Source: Laburnicola sp. R22_1 (Eukaryota > Ascomycota > Dothideomycetes > Pleosporales > Didymosphaeriaceae). From it: a stretch of 64,000 nt of DNA. Below, piece after piece: positions 10,841 to 20,993 of the stretch; the stretch's first letter is position 1, and each line of letters begins with the position of its first letter. Under the pieces are notes generated by a model. The model was not told the origin of the DNA. It saw only the letters and a list, made by a program, of their open reading frames with translations, and did no database searches. The position numbers and the translations under genes are program-made. The stretch covers positions 1,674,001-1,738,000 of the forward strand of contig JACONQ010000004.1 in NCBI GenBank assembly GCA_014281115.1. The letters are read 5' to 3'.

Positions 10841-12209
10841 GCTGTATAGAAGTCCCGAATCTCGAGAACTGCGTGAAAGCGTCGCTCCAAAGCGGGAGAT
10901 GTTCCCCTTTTATGTACTCTATCATCTCCCCTCCATGCCTAGTTTCAAGGAATCTGTGTCCGTCGCAAATTGCTATGGAGATCTGTTTCCGTCGCAAATT
11001 GCTATGGATTGAGTAAGTCGCAGGGCCATGTTGGAAATGACAGTAGGGATCACGGGATCGAAACCGACGGATCGTTGGGGAGAATAATTCCATCCATTCG
11101 TACCGAACATGCAATAAACCGTCATAACCATACCCCACATCGCGCGGAACCTTGCGCTGAATTCACCGTAAATTCGTTGGTAGCAGGAGATGAGGTGACC
11201 GAGACGGCGTCGAGCTTGAGATAATCCGTAGAGGGGCGCGAAGAGCATACCTGGTAGTACGCCCACCAACCAGGCAGTGTAAATGAACTCATGTAGAACC
11301 CGTGGCACACAATTTGAATATGCCTCCGTCTTGTTCTATTTCGTATTCGTGTTCACGAGACTACTCATTCGGTCCTAATGTTCTTGTTCACCCGCCAAGG
11401 CCCTATTGCATGCGGGGATATATGAACGCACCAGGGATATGAAGAAAGAATGCGGGGAACCTGCGAATTGGCGAGCGACCACCACTACTACTGCGATCAC
11501 GCTAGCAGCGAGGCTCAAAGTTTCATAAAGTAAGCCAGTCACCGGAAGTCGAATCGCACGAGTGAGGCACGCCGTCGTGCAATCTGTATATATTAGAGAT
11601 GAGATCGATCAGTGCAACCTTGCCGGGTTTTGCGTTTTCTAGAAGCCTGAGAACGCCCTCCATCCCACTCAATTAACTTGCATGCTTTCTAGGCAGCAAG
11701 GCATTCCGGATAGACCGCTTCGATTGATCAAGTGTGTGGGGTCTGCTAGCGACCTAACGGTGTAAGATTTCACAAGCTACGCCGGAAAATTATTGCGATC
11801 AAATGAGCAAAAAAGAGCGCGTTCTAAGAGGTGAACGGGCGTTGGGAGAAGGCTGCACTATAATCAGCTTGGAGTTCTGTTGCAAACGCAGCTTCGAGAA
11901 GACGCGACCGTCTTCTGTATTGGGCGAGGGATCCCAGGATGTCGCTAGGAAGCACGGTAAGCAGGACCGGCTTGTTGACGGCATCAGAAAATCTCCGGCA
12001 CCAGGCGATGCAACAATTAACTTAACGTTTGTATTACCTATACTAGGATAACACATAGTACTTAGACTTTTGTCCTGTGAGTCTTGTAAAGGCCTCACGA
12101 ATTATCGCAGCGCCTGATGCGGAAGCATCATCGAAAGATGGCAGCACCTGGCAGGTGCCTACCGTCTCATTGTTTACACGCTAGTAAGTAAGCTAGGGTA
12201 CACAGCTAG
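10841..12209. other. Intergenic, 1.4 kb upstream of GH7
   Basis: No supported gene. It contains the GH7 promoter with the duplicated motif described separately, and near 12045-12075 a short segment (agtacttagacttttgtcct) similar to one near 3245. Confidence 0.5.
10965..11013. repeat. Duplicated 21-bp motif in the GH7 upstream region
   Basis: Two near-adjacent direct copies of tccgtcgcaaattgctatgg (first about 10967-10987, second about 10988-11010) with matching tctgt lead-ins, 125-170 bp upstream of the GH7 start codon. It could be a duplicated regulator-binding site or a neutral small duplication. Confidence 0.6.
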
Positions 12210-12928
12210 AGGCTTCTCACACCACCCTTTTATCAATTCTGCCCGTTTATCCTCATCGGTCACCAGTTGACCGCATACCTGCTTGCGCTATCGGACGATG
12301 CTGAATATTCTTGGTCGCTGTGGGCTTCCCCGAACACACATCCTCACCGTGCACTCATTTCAGCCATTGCCATCAACATTGTCCTTGCTGTGACATGGCT
12401 TCTCTGGGCGCCATACCTCCTTTACGCATTCTGGTGCACCTGGTGGTTCGCTCGCTCTGAACGCTGGAAACAACGAAATGCCTCCACAAAGGACAAAATA
12501 TCCTTCCAAGGACGGTTCTGCAATCGGTTATTACTGCATTCGCACCTGTTGATCGTATCGACCGGACATGGACACCTGCCTTGGAGCGGCTGGAAGATGT
12601 CGGCGAGACGATTCTCATGTTCGTAGACCTGGCGGCGGGCAAGAAGAACATGGTTTTCATTCTTTTCATACCGGTATACCAGATCTTTGTGCTATCGGTG
12701 TCAATCCGGTGCCTCTCAATCAACGTCTATCAGAAGGCTAATCTGTTCGTTCTTGGAGTCATCTCTTTCGTGTCCTTTGTCGCCTCCATTAGGATTTGTC
12801 TTCTGTATTGGAGCCGGTTCATCCTCCACAACGCCCTCAGCAAGGATCTTACACGAAATGTGTGCACCTGGTTTCGCAACTCAGGAAACGTGGTGGAGTG
12901 GGATGGTGTGAACAGCAAACTGGGTTGA
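12210..12928 (+). pseudogene. Membrane-protein gene with apparent frameshift and no visible start
   Basis: Two open stretches in different frames both look coding. The first (12210 to about 12480) includes CPFILIGHQLTAYLLALSD and the membrane-like segment AINIVLAVTWLLWAPYLLY. The second (about 12490 to the stop at 12926-12928) runs VLQSVITAFAPVDRIDRTWT, VGETILMFVDLAAGKKNMVF, then two more hydrophobic segments around LFIPVYQIFVLSV and FVLGVISFVSFVASI. No good GT-AG pair bridges the frames, so a 1-nt indel near 12470-12490 is likely. No ATG opens the first frame; a stop lies at 12207-12209. It may be a decayed gene, or a real gene with a sequencing error and a missed first exon. Family not recognised. 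Confidence 0.5.
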
Positions 12929-14015
12929 GCATAGGCGCCAAGTCCAATAAATGCGCGCGCTTGATGCGCATGGCCTGGCAACCAGCACAGGCCGGAAAAC
13001 CGGTAGCAGGTGCGGCTACGAATATGTACCTCGATGCGAGCAGACGGCCGATCGATTTCAATTGTAGACAATGGGCTCCGCGGGCGGCCAGAAGTCAGCG
13101 TCTTCGAAGATTTGCTGGGCCCGCGAGTGTTCAAGTGGAGACATGATGCAAGGAGGCCATGACAGGGTTGCATTTCTCGTGCTCGGCCACAACATGCTAG
13201 TCGCTTGGCTACCGACATGTCCATGATGATTGGTCGACACAATTCCCATGTCCGTCCCCTGCTGCACGTGAGCTTTTCGAGGGTAACGGCACCACTCCAC
13301 GATGTAACCGCATGCAGCTGGTCCATGTGCGGATCTGGCTCTTGTCCCTCCTACCGGGTTGACGTCGACGGCGTCGACTCGTGCGCTACTGCTGCAAGGC
13401 GGCGGCTCCAAAGGCAGCAGAGGCAACACCGATGCACCCGCGCCACAACGGCGGAGCCGTGCGAGCCAACCGCTTCCGGCTTGGAAAACGGGCATCCCGA
13501 GGAGGACGCTGGGGGCACCGTGAAGGAGCCCACCCACTCCGGCACAGATCTTTACTCGGAAAGGTCTGCAGGGTCGGGAATCGGACCCCGGAATCCAGCG
13601 CGGCTGCAGGCAGCAGGACAGGGAGTACTGGTACAGACAGTACGGATGGCTGGCGGTGAAGGAGGTGGTGTGGTGGTGGTGAAGAAGATGCTGACGGCAT
13701 GAGGCAAGTAAGACGCATGTCCATATTGCGCGACGAATAGGACCGGCCAGGGAGCGCGACGGTGGTGCAGGCGTATTTGGAGCGAAAAGTTCTGCACGTT
13801 ATCTCCGCATGCGTAGCCCCATGGGAACGGCGTGCTAGCGCGGATCCTGGTGGGGACGTGGTCGGCCTCTCACATATTGCCCCAGGCCCTACGCTTTCCC
13901 CATACAAGCTGGACGTCCATTTATTACGCCTGCCTGCCCGCCAGTTTTCGCAGGCCCAACCCGCTGTGCTCACTGCTCAACCTCTCCACCAGCGATCGCG
14001 TCACCAGCAGACACC
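12929..14015. other. Intergenic, 1.1 kb, GC-rich
   Basis: Upstream region of the sugar porter. Several overlapping long ORFs on both strands reflect high GC and low stop density; none has consistent codon use or recognisable motifs. Confidence 0.5.
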
Positions 14016-16260
14016 ATGGCCGACAAGGACCACGATGCCATCAATGGCTCGGGCCACGAGACGCCTGCCTATGACGAGAAGCCCATCTATGACGAGAAGC
14101 TGAGCCCCGCCGTGGTAGACGACGCGGACCCCAATCGTCGCGGCTCCGTTGCCCTCAACATAGTCCACAACCCCCTGCAGGTAAGCCGCCATCCTCTCGA
14201 CCGCATCGCGACACTTCGCACCGTGCCAAGTGCCAGTGCCAGCGCCAGCGCCAACTGACTCTCCTGTAGCGCGGCTCTCGAGAATCCGTCGTCGCCGATG
14301 CGCGGGCATATGCCGAGCAGAATGGCATGCCCGAGCACGCGTCGCTGTTTGGACGCGCCGCTCTGGTTGCGCGCGACCCGCTAAAGTTCGAGACCATCAC
14401 CGATCTTCCGCAAGACGAGCGCGATGCCCTCATCTACGAGCGCGACCACAAGTGGCACGGCTCAAAGATGCTGTGGTACTCGATCGGTCTGTGTGCTATC
14501 GGCGCCGCCACGCAGGGCTGGGACCAGACCGGATCCAACGGTGCCAACTTGTCTTTTCCCGAGGAATTCGACCTTATCGGAACAGCTCGTGGCGAATGGA
14601 TTGTGGGCCTCATCAACTCCATCATCTTCTTGACTGCTGGTCTCATGTGAGTGTATGCCTTTCCAGACTGTCTATTCATGTACTGACCAAATCATCAGCG
14701 GGGCTTTCATCGTCGATCCCCTTAACCACTATCTTGGTCGACGAGGTGAGGTCTTTGTCACGGCCCTCTGTCTTACTGCAACACCGATTGCCTCTGGTTT
14801 CGCGAGAAATTGGCAGGAACTGTTCGCCATCCGCTTCATCATGGGTATCGGCATCGGCGCAAAGAACGCAACTGTGCCCATTTACTCCGCTGAGATGGCT
14901 CCGGCTCGCATTCGAGGTGCTCTGGTCATGTTCTGGCAACTCTGGGTGGTCATCGGTAGGGACAAGCTTTCTCGGCTCCACCAAGCACTTGCTAAACTTT
15001 AGCGCCAGGTATCTTCTTGGGCTTCTCCGCCAACGTTATAGTCAAGGACACCGGCAACATTTCTTGGCGTCTGCAACTTGGCTCCGCCTTCATCCCATCG
15101 TTTATTCTCGGAGTGGGCATCTTTTTCTGCCCAGAGTCGCCCCGCTGGCTTATGAAGAAGGGAAGACCTGCCCAGGCCTTCCAGTCTATGAACAGACTGC
15201 GAGCTCATCCCATCATTGCAGCGAGAGACTACTACTACTCTTACGTTATCTTCGAAGAGGAGAAGAAGGTCGCTGGCGGTGCCGGGTACTTCGACCGTCT
15301 CTTTGACTGCTTCCGCGTGCCTAGAATTAGGCGCGCTAACTATGGTGCCTCGACTGTCATGCTTGCCCAGCAGATGTGCGGAATTAACAGTACGTGGGCC
15401 CTCTCCAGTTGTCAACATTGGTTCTAACCTGCTATAGTCATTTCCTTCTACAGTTCGTCCATCTTCACCGACGTGGGCTACTCTGCCGACCAAGCCCTGT
15501 ACGCCTCCCTCGGCTATGGTGCCATTCAAGTTGTCTTCACGATTCCCACTCTGTTCTTGATCGACACCAAGGGCCGCAGGACGTTGTGCATGCTCGTAAG
15601 TTTTACCCGGCTTCGACTCTCTAGGCGGGGAGTTTTAGTGCTGACTTCGTCCACGTAGACTTTCCCCATGATGTGCATTTTCCTACTCGCTGCCGGTCTA
15701 TCCTTGCTAAACGATGACCCCTCACTGTCACAAGGTGCGCGCATCGGGCCAGTCGTCCTGTAAGTAGCTCTGCCGGATCCCTGTCTCTAAGAAAATGCTC
15801 ACGCTTCTTGCTTAGATTCGTCTACCTCTTCACCATCATGTACTCCTTGGGCGAAGGGCCAGTCGCTTTCCAATACTCCGCCGAAGTGTTCCCCACCATT
15901 CAACGTGAACAAGGCATGGCCTGGGCCGTGTGCATCAACAACACCTTCGCCGGTGTTCTTGGATTGACTTTCCCCCGTATGACAACTGTCATGACGCCCA
16001 CCGGTGCGTTCGGCTTCTATGCGGGTCTCAATCTGGTAGCGTGGGGTATGATATTCTGCTTCGTTCGGGAGACGAAGCAGCTCACCCTGGAGGAAGTGGA
16101 TGAGGTTTTCTCCATCCCAACCAAGACCTACATCAGCTACCAGTCCAAGTACCAGGTTCCGTACTGGATCAAGCGCTGGCTCCTCTGGCAGAGGAACACG
16201 CCCAAGCCTGCTCCCCTCATCGAGAAGTCGGACTTTGTCGAGCAAGTTCTGGCCGCTTAG
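14016..16260 (+). CDS. MFS sugar porter, 627 aa
   Basis: Seven exons: 14016-14180, 14270-14646, 14699-14955, 15009-15389, 15438-15595, 15659-15759, 15816-16260; all phases agree. For exon 4 the acceptor gccag at 15008 is chosen over tttag at 15002 because it leaves a normal branch-to-acceptor distance. The N-terminal cytosolic extension (about 150 residues) precedes about 12 hydrophobic segments. Sugar-porter signatures: YLGRRGEV (loop 2-3), PESPRWLMKKGR (end of TM6), QQMCGIN (TM7), DTKGRRTL (loop 8-9), GEGPVAFQYSAEVFP (TM10) and VRETKQLTLEEVDEVF (after TM12). Plasma-membrane proton symport of a sugar or polyol is known for the family. Substrate is unassigned; the long N-terminus resembles fungal polyol/inositol-like porters. 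Confidence 0.92.
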
Positions 16261-16644
16261 ACGATCCGTGCTGTAACGAATTCTGGATCCAAGCAACGAT
16301 TTATAGTGAGAGATGTGTAATGGAAGAATACGGGGCGGTTGCTGTAGAACCATTTAGAGTGGGGCTAGCGAGCATCATCTCCTCTGGTCTAGGATAAGAC
16401 GTTGGCTATCTTTCTTTCTCATACCCATTGGCCGTTGGTTCTAGATCATTCCACGCTTTGTGCGTGCTACCATAATGAAATGAAAACATTCGCTTTGAAT
16501 AGGCTGTAAACTTGATGGAAAATGCACTGGACTAACTACATCACTTCCTCGTTATTTGTACTTCTCTCCATTGCCCGCACGCGTTCCACGCACACGCACA
16601 CGCGTAACTACCCCTGCCTAGTGCTATCCACCACGCTCACTCAC

Positions 16645-16860
16645 TCAATCAATAACTCTATCACACGTCTCGCATCGCTGGTGCGGTCCTGCTCCGAGAA
16701 ACAGATACGGACAGTCTCGCTTTACGCAGTGGACTTTGTGGTCGTCTGGGCGGGCTGGTGGTTGGGCTTGTAGGCATTTGCAGCAGAACCAGGGCCATGG
16801 GCGTGGGGGAGAGGGTTTGGGGCGGGGGAGTACTTCTGGGCGGTGGATTGGGTTGTGCAT
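16645..16860 (-). CDS. Small cysteine-rich protein with zinc-binding-like cysteine pairs, about 71 aa
   Basis: Start taken at the ATG at 16860; a second in-frame ATG at 17031 would add a long Pro/Ser-rich N-terminus (HSHNATRLLPSPSPHLHLP). The C-terminal half has CCKC, then HCVKRDC and CETC (PWPWFCCKCLQAQPP, HKVHCVKRDCPYLFLGAG, HQRCETCDRVID), that is three Cys pairs suited to binding one or two zinc ions. No signal peptide is obvious. It is divergent from another tiny protein at 17337-17537 with a similar Trp-Cys-x2-Cys start, suggesting a paired family. Unknown function. Confidence 0.5.
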   Translation of the reverse strand: MHNPIHRPEVLPRPKPSPPRPWPWFCCKCLQAQPPARPDDHKVHCVKRDCPYLFLGAGPHQRCETCDRVID

Positions 16861-17336
16861 TTTGGTTTTTGGTTGTGGTTGTGGGGTGGGGTCTGTGGGA
16901 AGGGAAGGGAAGGAGGGGGAGGAGGGAGGAGAGTTGAGGATTGAGGGAAGGGAGGAACGGGGGAGATGAAGATGGGGACTGGGACTGGGAAGAAGTCGGG
17001 TAGCGTTGTGGGAATGTCGACTGTGAAGCATTGTAAGAATGTACTTGTACTGTTGTGTTAGCAACTACAGCATCCACCCTATGCGTGATGTATACATGGA
17101 ACTGACGTGCGGAAGAAGTGTGGTCGCGTTATTACTTTACTGAATGCGATTTTGGAGAATTTTTGTATGCGAACAACAACACCTTTGCGCGAAACGCCAA
17201 CGATGCATTCAAAGAACCGCAGATAACACTCCCTTCCACCAAATTCACCGGAGACAGCACATTGCCGCGCAAACTCTCTATATCAAGCACGACAATCGCC
17301 TGCTTTTTTTTAACCCTTCTACACACTTCTCCTACA

Positions 17337-17537
17337 ATGCAACCCACAGACGTAACCACCAACGAGCCTCAGACAAATCCGCATCCGTGGGGTCAACCAA
17401 AGTGGTGGAGATGCCATATCTGCGGTACAGGAAATCCCCCGCAACAGGGCGAGGAGCCGGCGATGTGCGCATGTGGGCATTTTTGGTGCTGGAGATGCTC
17501 GGAGTTTGTTTGGATGAGGAAAAGGGGGAGGTGGTGA
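17337..17537 (+). CDS. Small cysteine-rich zinc-ribbon-like protein, 66 aa
   Basis: ATG at 17337 after a pyrimidine-rich leader. The protein has Cys pairs in PKWWRCHICGTGNPPQQ, MCACGHFWCWRC and ends VWMRKRGRW. Spacing C-x2-C ... C-x-C-x-H-x2-C-x2-C fits a compact zinc-binding module. It resembles its divergent neighbour (16645-16860) in size, in the aromatic residues before the first Cys pair and in the Pro-rich lead. Such short proteins are common but unnamed in Dothideomycetes. Expression is unknown. Confidence 0.5.
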   Translation: MQPTDVTTNEPQTNPHPWGQPKWWRCHICGTGNPPQQGEEPAMCACGHFWCWRCSEFVWMRKRGRW

Positions 17538-17875
17538 GGGGGTAGGTGGCTGGAGCGGTGTTGTGGGAGTGTGGAGGTTGGGAGGGGGTGGGGTATGAGA
17601 CATGAGAGCATACTTATAATTTGCATGGGAAGACCAGATATGATCCGCCGTCGGAAAGCTCAAGTGCGTGAAGAATATTCATCTGTGGATTAGCATTCAT
17701 CCACGAGTGTCAGCTTTGCCGCACCGGTTGGCTGCGCTAAGATCCTGCGCTAACCATGAAAGGACACTAGCGCCCACAATTAGGCAACGATGGTGCAAAG
17801 ACACCTGTGCCGCCTACCGCAGCCCTCCGTTCATTACCGACTGTCGCTAGCATAAAGACTCGAACTGGACATGAG
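17538..17875. other. Region upstream of the ankyrin-like gene, about 340 bp
   Basis: Probably contains the first exon or promoter of the following gene, but no ATG-bearing exon could be joined convincingly. Confidence 0.4.
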
Positions 17876-19395
17876 ATTTTCCTCTGGAACTGTTTCGAGA
17901 GATTATCAATGAAGTCGTGCTCACGTGCGAGTGCGGAAAGCGCCACCGGCATCTCCCGAGGGCAAATTCCAATATCGTCAGCCTCGCATTCGTCAACAGT
18001 ATGTGTTTTACTTTCTCCAGACAACCGTAGCCTTAGGATCCCTCTGACTAGGTAACAGCTATTTTCGAAAGAGAAGTCTTTGTTCTTTTGGAGAAACACC
18101 GCTTCCTTGTAACTCGAAAAAGTACCTCAATCCGCCTTCTACACCAACCATATATGGTACGACTTCTAGCCAGATTCGTAGCAAACCGCCCATATGAGCC
18201 GTACGATGGCTCCAGCTTCCATTTTCCAGGCCTCGTCAACAATGTTGTCGACAAAATCATCGAGCTGGAACATCCGGCTGGCGACACAAACAAGCTTCGC
18301 ATTCAGTATATCACAATACTATGTCGAAATACCCGGATACAAAGTTTCTACCAAGCAAGAGAAAGCCTTGATCCTATGAAATGCCGACCATTTGAAGACC
18401 ATTTACTTGTTGCAGCTATTCATCTGCAACGCATGTGCCTTGTGGACAACTTATTAGCTCACGGCCAAGATATCTCAGGTGTATACAGCAAGGTTTGGCT
18501 GTGTCCTCTGCGTGCGGCGATACTGATCGATAATCCGGATCTGGTACGAAAGCTTATGTGGCTTGGTGCGGATTGGGACCATGATAACTGTTGCGAACGG
18601 TCGTATTTAAAAGATGCTGTTCGGGCATCAACAGCTCTAGACCTCATCTCTACTATGTTCGAGTATGGAAGACGGCACACATGTACTCCCGAAAGTATTG
18701 CTGCCAACGCGCTTGAGCTCGCTATCAAGCTGGACAAGCATGAGGTGGTGAACCTGCTGCTGAACTCGTTTGGCAGTCGCTTCTACATGGTGTTCGATAT
18801 TCCTAGTTCCCTGGACGACGCGCTCTTAACCGCTTCCAGAAAAGGACACGAATATTTAGTGCAGAGAATCCTCAAAAAGGGACGCTACTTTGCCGCCAAT
18901 GAGTATGACAGGTTAGACGCGTCTTATCTCTTGAGCAGGGCGTGCAAGCAAGGACAGCAGATGGTGCTCCGTCTACTTTTCGAATGTCACTTATATCTGG
19001 ATAAACGGCTACCATGGCTCAATTTCATGCGCATAGCCACGGCATGCGGCCATGTTGGGATTGTTCGCATACTTCTCGATACTGGAGCGCTCCCTGCCAC
19101 TCCCCTTTGCAACGTGGACGCCATGAAGATTCTCAAGGCGGCAGCTCCCTTTCCAGAGTCTGCGGAGGTGACCTGGTACCTCCTCCAACGCAACGTCATT
19201 GACGTGGCCCAGTTAAATAAGGAAAGCGAAGTCGGCTTAGAGCTCGAGCGGTGCATGAAAGAAGCGTCACAAGGAGGCAACATCGAATATCTGAAGGCGC
19301 TTGCACACTATGGTGTCGCATTGGAAGAAGAACACTACAATGCTGGTGTCGACTGTCCTCTACCTACTAAGCGGCGAAGGCTTTCAGAGGAATAG
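17876..19395 (+). CDS. Ankyrin-like protein with F-box-like N-terminus, 5' end unresolved
   Basis: Coding exons seen: 17876-17998 and 18059-19395 (intron 17999-18058, phase 1). The first reads FPLELFREIINEVVLTCECG, an F-box-like opening, continuing RHRHLPRANSNIVSLAFVN; the second continues IFEREVFVLLEKHRFLVTRK. The C-terminal 300 residues are degenerate ankyrin-type helical repeats (for example LELAIKLDKHEVVNLLLNSF, LSRACKQGQQMVLRLLFE, MRIATACGHVGIVRILLDTG, EASQGGNIEYLKALAHYGVA). A TGA at 17872-17874 lies just before the first exon, so a start exon must splice in (acceptor gag at 17875) or the gene is 5'-truncated. F-box/ankyrin proteins often act as substrate adaptors; no function can be assigned here. 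C-terminus PTKRRRLSEE resembles a nuclear localisation signal. Confidence 0.7.
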
Positions 19396-19570
19396 CCACC
19401 GTGCCGCTACTGTTGGAGCTTGGAGTCGCCCAGTTATTCCATATTAGCACGTTAGTTTGGACTCAGGATCTACCCTTACGATACTCCACCTTTGAAGGCG
19501 TATAGCTTAATATTATAAACTGCTAGCAAAGGCTGTTTGAGAGCGACATTTTTGTATTCACCTATGTGGA

Positions 19571-20023
19571 TCAATGTGTGTCCTGCCATTGCGCGTTTCC
19601 CTGGTAAGGGGCAAGCGCATCTACGTTCCCCGTCTCCGTCAGCTTGCCGATTGTGTGTTCGACCAGACTTAGGTCAAACACGCACTCGCTGTCAGAAGGT
19701 TGATCCGTGCTGACAAGCACCTTCAGTTCGTCGAATGAGTCGTCGGCATCTTCACAGAATTTTTCTATCTTCTTCAGGTATCTCAGGATGTCAGAGCGGG
19801 TGGAAAAGTCTTCGATGAATTCCTTGGTATTGTCAGTGCTGTTGTCAGTGTTGCTTTTCGCAGTGTTCATTCCGACGTCTGGAGGCGCTTGCGTCGAGGA
19901 AGTCCATGTATCTTCGGTGCCACTTGCGGCGGATGCTGCGCTGGGATCCGCAATATCTCTCCGCGGCGTCATGTCACTGTCAACCAGCTGTGGAAGAGAA
20001 AGATCTGATGTTGGGGGGTCCAT
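19571..20023 (-). CDS. Small acidic hypothetical protein, 150 aa
   Basis: ATG at 20023, single exon. The N-terminal 70 residues are low-complexity Ser/Thr/Asp-rich (MDPPTSDLSLPQLVDSDMTP); the C-terminal half is helical and acidic (ILRYLKKIEKFCEDADDSFD, then ELKVLVSTDQ and LSLVEHTIGKLTETGNVDAL). No signal peptide. No family recognised. The frame's composition looks coding and there is no stronger ORF opposite. Confidence 0.55.
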   Translation of the reverse strand: MDPPTSDLSLPQLVDSDMTPRRDIADPSAASAASGTEDTWTSSTQAPPDVGMNTAKSNTDNSTDNTKEFIEDFSTRSDILRYLKKIEKFCEDADDSFDELKVLVSTDQPSDSECVFDLSLVEHTIGKLTETGNVDALAPYQGNAQWQDTH

Positions 20024-20993
20024 GCTGAGGGCGACGTGTTGAATGGACGTATAGGAAAATCGAAGATTGACCTTTCGCAGCTATAGACGTTTTTATATAA
20101 CAGCGCGCAAACCACAGGCAATCAATCAGTAGATGAAAACTTGACGTCACCTGCAAGCGCGCTTCTGGCGCAAACGGATACCAAGCCAGCCGCTCTCTGG
20201 GGTTCAGTTCAAAGCGTTCCAAAACAATTGACGGAGACTAGAACCTACAGAGCTCTTTTCGATTGCAATGTGCGAATCAATATTGCTCGGCTTAAGTTCG
20301 ATAGAGGCGCGTCTTTCTCTCACGGAGAAGAGTACATTTTGGGATGTGCGCTAACCACTTGGTAAACTTGGCTGAGGGCAGGGCCTCGAGGGCATAGCAG
20401 CAGTAGAGCTTCGTTAGAAAGTAGAGTAGACCGACCCCAGTGCACGAACTGGCGAGCAACCGTGAATCGAGATGAGCAACAGCTTGTTCTTGTGGTGTAC
20501 GTTGTAGAAGGGATGAAAGAAAGAAAGCACGAGGAGTCGGGCCGAAAGCGCATGCACGGGCCATACCCGCAAAACTTTCGCCCGCTTCCTCGGTGCACCG
20601 TTTTTCCATCATCAATGTCCCGATGCCCGATTCCCCTCATTCTGCATGGCTTGGCTGATCATGCAGCTACCCTGAAAATGGTACTCATCTTGGTAAATGT
20701 CATTCGGGCACAAATTACCCCAGATCACAAAAGATCCTGCAGGGGAATGGACCCGGCTACCTAAGCCTCTCCTCTAGCGCCACCCTCTTGCTGCGTCGCC
20801 CTTGTCGGGTTTACAACCCGATAGAGGGCGCGTAAGTAAACTACAGTGTCAAAGGGGATTTATCCGCAAATCATGGACCCAGATTAATGTCACGAGCCGC
20901 AAGGACCGGGAGCACGGTTGATGAGCACCGGGGACAGCTCACATATAATTATAGGAAGGTTCGCATGAGCTGACAAAAGACACGGAGCAAACA
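20024..20993. other. Intergenic, about 970 bp
   Basis: Divergent promoter region between the acidic-protein gene (minus) and the BNR_4 gene (plus). TATAATTATA lies at about 20944-20953, about 45 bp before the BNR_4 ATG. Confidence 0.5.

Noticed and set aside
12730..13326. Minus-strand 198-codon ORF
   Set aside because: Overlaps coding-like plus-strand sequence and has no motif or codon bias; GC-rich shadow.
13205..13973. Overlapping long ORFs on both strands upstream of the sugar porter
   Set aside because: High GC gives few stops; sequence is Arg/Ala/Pro-biased with no recognisable domain.
14230..15306. Long ORF overlapping the sugar-porter exons
   Set aside because: Runs across four introns and is out of frame with the conserved MFS motifs.
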